Shown in pieces: positions 57,396-64,000 of a stretch of DNA of 64,000 nt (the first letter of the stretch is position 1; each line of letters starts with the position of its first letter). Made by a program: the position numbers and the translations under genes. The notes under the pieces are model-generated. The model was not told the DNA's origin, searched no databases, and worked only from the letters and a program-made list of their open reading frames with translations. Origin of the DNA: Gonocerus acuteangulatus (taxonomy: Eukaryota; Arthropoda; Insecta; Hemiptera; Coreidae); contig OX328123.1 of NCBI GenBank assembly GCA_946811695.1, positions 40,393,764 to 40,457,763 of the forward strand, in the 5' to 3' direction.

Positions 57396-58360
57396 ATCTC
57401 CTTAGTGTGGACTGACGTACATGTTTGTGTTTTTAGGATAATACCCATTTTTCTTATACGTTTTCCCTTTTTAAAATGTTATAAGAATGATAAAGCGTTC
57501 TATTTACGTGAAAATATGTCAAATAAAAAGCCCGTTTGAAAGGACGATGAATGATATTTGTAGAATATTTTAATGTCAGACATACCAAAAAGCTCTTCAT
57601 GAAATATTACATTATAATGATGGGTTGAAAATAGTTATTTTGCTCATAATAGTAATAATAATAAGCTTCTTTTCTGGATCCTTTCAATTCTATCAAAGCA
57701 TTTTCCCCCGGGCACCAATTAATCGGGGGTAGTTTATTTGACTAGGAACCCGTACAAATTGTCCTCACAAAGCTCCACCAAACGAGGGTCTCGGCGTGTG
57801 CCACGGCAAGTCTAGTTCTTTTGTTGAGTTATTTTTATGCAAACGGCTTGGAGGAGGTTCGTGCCTTTTAGAAATTATTCAAAGGGGTAAAAATATTTTA
57901 ATGAGCATAAAACGGAGCTATTTTTTTGTCGAAGGAAATATGTATGGAGAATATAAATTTTTATTTTACAAAAGTCTTTCTCGGCTGACATAACCTTAGC
58001 AATGTGTGAGTAGCGTTGAAATTATGACATAAGCGAGTATCCTCTACATTACAGGATGTGGGGATTTATTTTATATAATATTTATTCTACAGATAGAAAT
58101 CTAATCATAATAAAAGTTTGAATAATTGGTCACTTAACACTAGATTTACCAGATGTGGTACTGGTATAAATTTCAATAACAAAACATTTATTTGTTACGA
58201 ATATATATAAAGTAAATACCACAAATCGCAAAAACAGATCTCATACTAACAGAGTTTTAACCATAAATGACATATTAATTAAAAATATGTCTCGATTATT
58301 TTAGTGAGGCTGTTCAAGAATAAATGACACGTGACTTCAGTGAATTGAGTTTTCTTCAAT
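56313..58360. other. non-genic DNA with TA/TG array
   Basis: No gene supported. (TA)n(TG)n at about 57356-57394. TTAA (58134-58137) then CACTAGATTTACC resembles a piggyBac-type end, with no partner found. Confidence 0.4.
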
Positions 58361-58711
58361 TTCCTACTTGATACTAATATGGTCAATTCTGTAGCAATTG
58401 TATTTGCTAGTAAAATTCAAAGAGATTATCTAGAAGGCTCCCATTGAATCAATTGTTACGATAAGTAACTCACGTAGTATACAGGGCGATTCAGGTCTAA
58501 GTAGCCAAACTCTTGGATGTGATTCTATACATAATTTCCTACTTGACACTAATATGGTGAATTCTGTAGCAATTGTATTTGCTAGTAAAATTCAAAGAGA
58601 TTATCTAGAAGGCTCCCATTGAATCAGTTGTTACGATAAGTAACTCGCGTCGTATACAGGGTGATTCAGGTCTAAGTAGCCAAACTCTTGGATGTCATTC
58701 TATACATAATT
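58361..58711. repeat. tandem duplication, two 175-bp units
   Basis: Unit 1 58361-58535 and unit 2 58536-58710, differing at only a few positions. Each ends with ACAGGG(C/T)GATTCAGGTC and CCAAACTCTTGGATGT. Confidence 0.9.
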
Positions 58712-59787
58712 TCTAACAAAAAATTTTATTTGAAGTATGGTTCGATTCCGAAGGGAAAATCAGCTATGTCCAGTTTTCTTTCTTTTTTTTTTTTTTCTTA
58801 ACGTTAGAGCATAATCAAAGATTTATGCCGTTATCTACGTTGTATCTATTATTCGATATGAAGATTAAATGAATTAAAGTGTTCCTTAACTTTTTAAAAA
58901 CCAAGCATTTTATTTTTTTAATTTTCTGAGAATCAGATAAAACAATAACTTTCATTATGTATAAAAAGGGTATTGTTTGTACCTAAAAAATGTTTTCTGA
59001 TTAAATAAATGTTATTGTAGAATTTTTTCTTCCGAAATTTCTTCCTTCGTTTTTTTTTTTTTTTTGTTTTTTTTTGTAGAATTTTCTTGTTTTAAAATGA
59101 ATATCTTATATACCATGCTTTACGGAAACGTTCTAGCAATATTTTCTATTTTTTGACTTTATTACGATCATTCGAAACGTGAAATAAATAAATCTTCACC
59201 ACTTAGTTGCAAAAGCGTAAAACTATCATAAAGCAGTAACAATAATAAATACCTGAAGAGTAACTCGTCCGGAGATAGAGAAGGAAGGAATCGCGTTAAT
59301 TGTAATCGGAATACTCGCAGACAATAGAATTGGGAAATTGCATATTATGTAAATTAGTTGTAAAATGAGGACAGGACTGCACTCTCATGACACTAAATGG
59401 GCATTATCAAAGGGTAGCTACCGCAATAATATAGGTCATAATAGGTGGAGAGGTAATACATTAGCATCCAGCTGAAATAAATCTATGCACTAGAATAGAG
59501 CATAGGAAGTGCATCCTGCATTTGATGGCTCGCTCCCCACGCTACAATTTATTCACGTTGCATTAACTTCAGAGGCGCACTAAAGGCTCTGTTAGTACTA
59601 TTGTATTAACCACTCATGTTGATATTCAGCCAAAACCAATTAGTTGCAAGATATTGCTTATTTTCATAAACAGTTAAACGTTTTATTTAATTTGGGAACA
59701 ACATCTCAAAACAATGAAAAAATTATAGGATAAAAGACTTACAACGAGAATTAATAAGACATTTATAGAAAAAAAAAAATCATTTTA
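58712..59787. other. AT-rich non-genic DNA
   Basis: No gene supported. Several T-runs occur (58782-58797, 59050-59064). Confidence 0.45.
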
Positions 59788-60000
59788 TCATTAGCGCGTT
59801 TCCACCCTCTCTCCAGAATGTCAGGTATTCAAAAGCCGATTTTGTGTCTTTGAAGTAGGTGTTTAAATGTTTCACGAGGTGTAAAAACAAAATATTAACT
59901 GATCTATTCCAAGCTATCTATATGGCACTAGGGATAAGAACAATAACGTACTAAAGAAAAAATATAGCGAGTCAAACTTTTTCTCCCTGCAGAAGACGAT
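59788..60000 (-). mobile_element. HINE-like fragment, internally deleted
   Basis: On the minus strand from about 59985: AAAAAGTTTGACTCGC, a diverged stretch, then TTCTTATCCCTAGTGCC. The other side ends GGAAACGCGCTAAT (about 59805-59792), like a hairpin arm. Confidence 0.45.
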
Positions 60001-60429
60001 ACAAAACTGAAGAAGACCACACAAACTATCTGAGGTCAAGGGGTCTTAGTAACAAACTCATTTTTTTCAGGAAAATGGAGTCAAAGTTTAACATATGCGG
60101 TAACAGCAAAAACCTCGTTGTTTACAGTCCTTAGCTGTTTATTACCGATGATAGGTACATCATCCGGTTAATGATTAATATAAAAAAGAATTGGAGAATC
60201 CGCACATAGACCCCTTAATTTCCTTCTGGACTTAATATTACAAAAACGACAATACTCGAGATAACACAAGCTAATTGGTAGCAACTGTCAAGAAAATCAC
60301 ATGGATGTCTTTACCATCCACAAGATTACTGTTTTCACAACCTATTCCTGTGTCTTACTGATTTTTTTCAAAAATGCCACTAAGACCCTTTGATTTCTGG
60401 GGCCCTCATGTATACCGCATGACATGAAC
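60001..60429. other. non-genic DNA
   Basis: No gene recognised. An in-frame TGA at 60420 closes the Penelope-like frame upstream. Confidence 0.45.
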
Positions 60430-60431
60430 AA

Positions 60432-61580
60432 ATTTTCAGGCAGCAACCAGAACATCAACACAATATTCTATCCTCAATCCTTCTCAACGATCTTCTCAAA
60501 TCCCTCGTCCCACAGTTTCCCCATGACATCTCATTCATCTGCAAATACGTAGATGATCTTTTGCTGATGATAAACCCAAACAGACTAACAGACATACTTA
60601 CCTGTTTCAATTCCTTTTACCCTAGGCTTCAATTCACTGTCGAAACAGAACAGGACAGACAGCTCCCATACTTGGACATCTTACTAATTAGACAGACTGA
60701 CGATACTATTATTACTGACTGGGTCACCAAACCCACATACTCGGGACGGTCACTTAATTTTCATTCATCCCATCCTGACCACCTCAAGATTAATGTAGCC
60801 AGAAATCTCCTTCGCCGAGTCCTCTCCCTATCCCATGCTTCCTTCCACATTAAAAGTATTAATATCGCCTCAGATATATTGGCACGCAACCAATTTCCCC
60901 CCAACCTCATCATAACATCCCTTGTTAAAAAAGTAAAATCCCAACCTTCCAACACTGTCTCTCCCAATGCTTCCCTAACTCCCAGTTCCCAAATGTTCCG
61001 ATCTCTACCATTTACACCTGGACTGACTGATAAACTTACAAAGACAATAAAAAAATCCTACCCTTCCCTAAATTTTGGTTTGAAAACTACCAACAAACTC
61101 AAAACCCTCTATACCAAACTCAAAGATCCCATCCCTTTTGAACAAACCACCCGTTGTGTTTACCAAGTCCCTTGCCAAACCCCTTCCTGTAATAGAGTAT
61201 ACATAGGAGAAACCATAAATGACATTCACTCACGTCTTACACAACATAAACGAACCATCACTAATAAAGAAATAGATAAATCTGCACTTGCTAAACACGC
61301 CATTACGCAAAAACACACTTTTAACTTCGACGACACGAAAATTCTTTCTACACAACGAAACAAAAAAAGACTACAGATCTCGGAATGTGTACACATAAAC
61401 TTAAACAAAAACAATATAAACTACAAAACTGACAAACAAGGCATTTCTTCTATGTACGCTAATATTTTTCAAAAACTCTCCCGACCTCCCACCCAGATTT
61501 TTCCCATGCCCCTTGGGTATCCTTCCATTAACACCTTTTTCTCCTTTCCTGTCATAAAATGTCATAAACATGCCTTTTGA
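60432..61580 (+). pseudogene. Penelope-like element: RT end and GIY-YIG endonuclease
   Basis: The frame is open from 60423 to a stop at 61580. The RT is truncated at its 5' end: QHNILSSILLNDLL leads to FICKYVDDLLLMINPN (motif C, 60534-60580), then LQFTVETEQ and LPYLDILLIR. A linker follows (SGRSLNFHSSHP, SFHIKSINIASDILARNQFP). The GIY-YIG-type nuclease comes next: CVYQVPCQTPSCNRVYIGET (61156-61215), then RLTQHKR, KSALAKHAITQKHTF and ISECVHINLN. Penelope-like elements use this RT plus endonuclease for insertion. The upstream RT motifs are missing and no start codon is convincing, so this copy is a 5'-truncated remnant, although the remaining frame is intact. Confidence 0.85.
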
Positions 61581-61987
61581 TCTTTACCGACCTTTCTCCC
61601 ACCACCTGCTGTTTTCAGTTACATATACCCCAGTAGATTCCTTTTTCCTTCGACACATTCACAATGGTTACTTAATTGCCAACCTTGGTCTTCCTCTGCC
61701 GCTCGGCATTTCCATTTGTATGTAGCATCTTATTTCTTTGTAAAATTAATTAATGTTACTATTAGCTACTATATTTGTCATTGGTATGTAGTTTCTTATT
61801 TCTTTGTAAAATCAATTAATGTTACTAATTACTATTAAAATCAATTATTGTACCTATTTATTTTTTCATTCTAAGAATTTAAGACGATATGTTCTTTTAT
61901 AAGTTAATTTTATTTATAGTTCTGTTACCTATCACAATTATAAACTTTTTTTTGTTTCTGTATTAATTTCTTTTTTTGTCATTTTAG
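61581..61987 (+). other. 3' UTR of the Penelope-like element
   Basis: Contains a direct repeat of about 65 bp (GTATGTAG...CTTATTTCTTTGTAAAAT at about 61718 and 61783). No gene. Confidence 0.55.
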
Positions 61988-62020
61988 CTGACGAAGGCTA
62001 CCAATGAGTAGCCGAAACGT
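61988..62020 (+). ncRNA. hammerhead-ribozyme-like motif
   Basis: CTGACGA (61988-61994), then a 6-bp stem GGCTAC/GTAGCC (61996-62001, 62008-62013), then GAAACGTC. These are the CUGANGA, stem II and GAAA-ACGUH parts of a hammerhead, which are known in Penelope-like elements. An extra A lies between the core and stem II, and stem I is weak (G-C, mismatch, three A-T), so activity is doubtful. Confidence 0.45.
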
Positions 62021-62044
62021 CCGAAATATAGATTTTTTAAAACA

Positions 62045-63457
62045 AAATCATATTGAGGTTTATTTAGCCGAATCCCAACCATTCCATCTTTACTACAATA
62101 TTCTCGTACTTATATATCATACAATCTCATGTGAAAACATTAGGTGAATAACCAGTGGCTTTCAATCAAATCACAGACATTTTCAAACGTCTGTTTATGG
62201 GAATAAGGACATCAATATCCTGATCACAATGATGTTTCATTAGATCGTATCGCCCCTACCATCACAAACTATCGAATATGAATAATCTCGTTTTTTAGAT
62301 TCAAGACTTTGTTCTTGGATTGTCGAGGATACGGCTTAGCGAAATTGTCAGAGCTCTAGTACCTTTATAATAGACGTTAATGCCTTAACTAAAGTACCGG
62401 ATAACACTATTTTTCAATATATTACTTCGTCAACGTATCTATTAAGTTCGTTCGCTAGTTTTCTCCGATTTTCATGTTCGATAGTTTGACATGGTAGGGC
62501 TGACATAGGTGCCATCTATTAGGAGTGAAATTGTCTTAGTAGTACCGCATATAAATAATAATAACAACAGTCTCCTCTAAAAGAGATAACTATAAGGCAG
62601 GAAAAATCTCAAGGACTCCTGAATAATTCTTTCTCTCATTGAAATTTTAGCTTTTCTGCAATATTAAGACAAAATACTTCTGTTAAAATGCCATTTAAAT
62701 ATTTAATATGAAATAATTTATGTATAATAAACTAAAATATTGAACTAAAATAATTTCAAACGGCTAGCCTTTGATATTTATTTATTACTAGGCTTTTTAT
62801 GCCTATCGTCCACGTGGTGTCTTTTCAGAAGCATATAAACAAGAAAATTACGGCTCAAGTAGTACATTCTACAGGTTGGACTGTAGCTAAATTAATAAGA
62901 TTAATACAAAGCAGATCAACTGTTATTCATTCATATTTTATGAAAATTAAATCCAAATTCTAAAAGATGTTTATTTATTTTACCTAAAAAGTACTAAGCC
63001 TCTTTTCTCTTGTATTGTGTCTTAAATTACAAAATACTCAGTCCAGATATTTAATTTACTTCTTTTTTTTATTGTTTTGTTGTTGTTTTTTATTATATTT
63101 ATATTCTAATGAGATTCCTCTCCTTATGTAATGCTTTTATACTGTCAAGGTTATGATTGTGGCTAGTTTTTGTACCTTGATCAATTAAGGCTATGATTAA
63201 TTTTATCCGTCTAGACGTACCCCTCCCTTCAGAAATTTACAAATTTCAAGTTGCAATACATCTGGAGAGCCATCATAGGCATGTAAGATATCTAGAGCTT
63301 AATACAACAATGAATAGCGAATGTTTTTATTTTTTGAAACGTTGAAATTATAAAGGGATAAATAGAGCCAACGTCTTGAAATATACTATTATACCATAAT
63401 ATAAAATATATCTAATAGATTAAAACGTATGAATAAATCAACAAATACCAATAAAAA
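62045..63457. other. AT-rich non-genic DNA
   Basis: No gene supported. Confidence 0.45.
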
Positions 63458-63665
63458 ATGTCCGACTCGCAGAAACTGTGCCATCGCAGCGCGGTTCCTT
63501 TCATATTTTTAGTGCTATTAGTAAAGGACTAGTAGCAGTTATTGGTGGTATTTGATCTTTTGTGAAAAATATAAAATAGAATCTCGAAAAGAAAATAGAT
63601 TTAGGGCGCCACAACCGGAAACTGACAGTATCATAAGCGATGCCCCCACTTTTTCAACCCTATAG
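63458..63665 (+). mobile_element. HINE-like 5' fragment
   Basis: Start TGTCCGACTCGCAG (63461), box AGCGCGGTTCC (63488-63498), then AGTGCTATTAGTAAAGG and GGCGCCACAACCGGAAACTG, as at 4052-4260. It is cut off by the MITE-like sequence that follows. Confidence 0.65.
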
Positions 63666-63667
63666 CC

Positions 63668-63872
63668 AAGTACACACTGGGATACAATGTTGCGCAACAT
63701 TGTTACAGACCTGAATCTCGTCTGAATCTGGATTGTTGCGATTCTGCCGCGCAACATGTCCCCGTGTATCAGGCGTGTATTGCTGGTCTAGGTGATACAA
63801 GAATCTGAGTCCCGGTGGGTCGGGACTCACGGATGCATTGTCACGCAACAATGGGAGTGTGGACGTGTTCCG
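63668..63872. repeat. small MITE, copy 2
   Basis: Start AAGTACACACTGGGATACAA, TTGCGCAA palindrome near 63691, and end TTGTCACGCAACAATGGGAG then TGTGGACGTG, an imperfect inverted repeat of the start. Non-coding. Confidence 0.55.
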
Positions 63873-64000
63873 GATCATTCTCCCATCCACAGTCAGCCCC
63901 TACAGTTCCCCCGTACGGACTTACGGTAGTTCAATTTTAGACGACTGACTGTTGATATGTAGACGACTGAATTGACAATAAAGTTAATAGAGTACTTACA

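Noticed and set aside
1..64000. CRISPR arrays, bacterial operons, rRNA genes
   Set aside because: None seen. The sequence is eukaryotic repeat-rich DNA.

Overview
The window is AT-rich, gene-poor, repeat-dense animal DNA. It has no operons or bacterial signals. It holds non-LTR retrotransposons, a Penelope-like element, pogo/Tigger and piggyBac transposon remnants, a copia remnant, tRNA-derived SINEs and many long (TA)n arrays. That mix fits an arthropod (insect or crustacean). I cannot name the species. All calls come from reading the sequence; no database was searched.

Layout. 0-7 kb: SINE copies and pieces of a repeat family with a conserved 5' start and a 3' hairpin, here called HINE-like (Helentron-associated, rolling-circle-like). 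8-9.2 kb: deleted pogo/Tigger transposon between (TA)n arrays. 9.3-10.2 kb: SINE and HINE-like fragment. 11.2-15.5 kb: almost intact full-length jockey-clade retrotransposon with a 14-bp target-site duplication and one 4-bp lesion. 15.9-17.1 kb: piggyBac deletion derivative with TTAA ends, then a SINE. 17.89-18.08 kb: possible last coding exon of a host gene, the only candidate non-transposon gene. 19.4-25.05 kb: two complete HINE-like elements, an I-clade LINE fragment and a palindromic MITE-like element. 27.5-28.65 kb: decayed copia. 32-33.4 kb: 5'-truncated jockey pseudogene. 34-39.2 kb: diverged HINE-like pieces and an RTE-like fragment. 40.7-43.6 kb: nested foldback palindrome with a histone-type 3' stem-loop sequence near its centre. 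44.5-47.4 kb: 5'-truncated I-clade LINE (RT + RNase H) with an exact 14-bp target-site duplication. 48.5-64 kb: GC-rich island, more I-clade fragments, a 27-bp minisatellite, a decayed piggyBac transposase, MITEs, a 175-bp tandem duplication and a Penelope-like element (RT + GIY-YIG) followed by a hammerhead-like motif.

How the parts relate. The genes seen serve transposition, not a host pathway. The jockey and I-clade elements encode their own RT machinery. The SINEs have a hairpin tail resembling the I-clade LINE tail, suggesting they borrow that LINE's machinery (inference). The HINE-like elements encode nothing; their most striking property is that a short 5' box is matched by both arms of the 3' hairpin, and the box sequence differs between subfamilies while the matching is kept.
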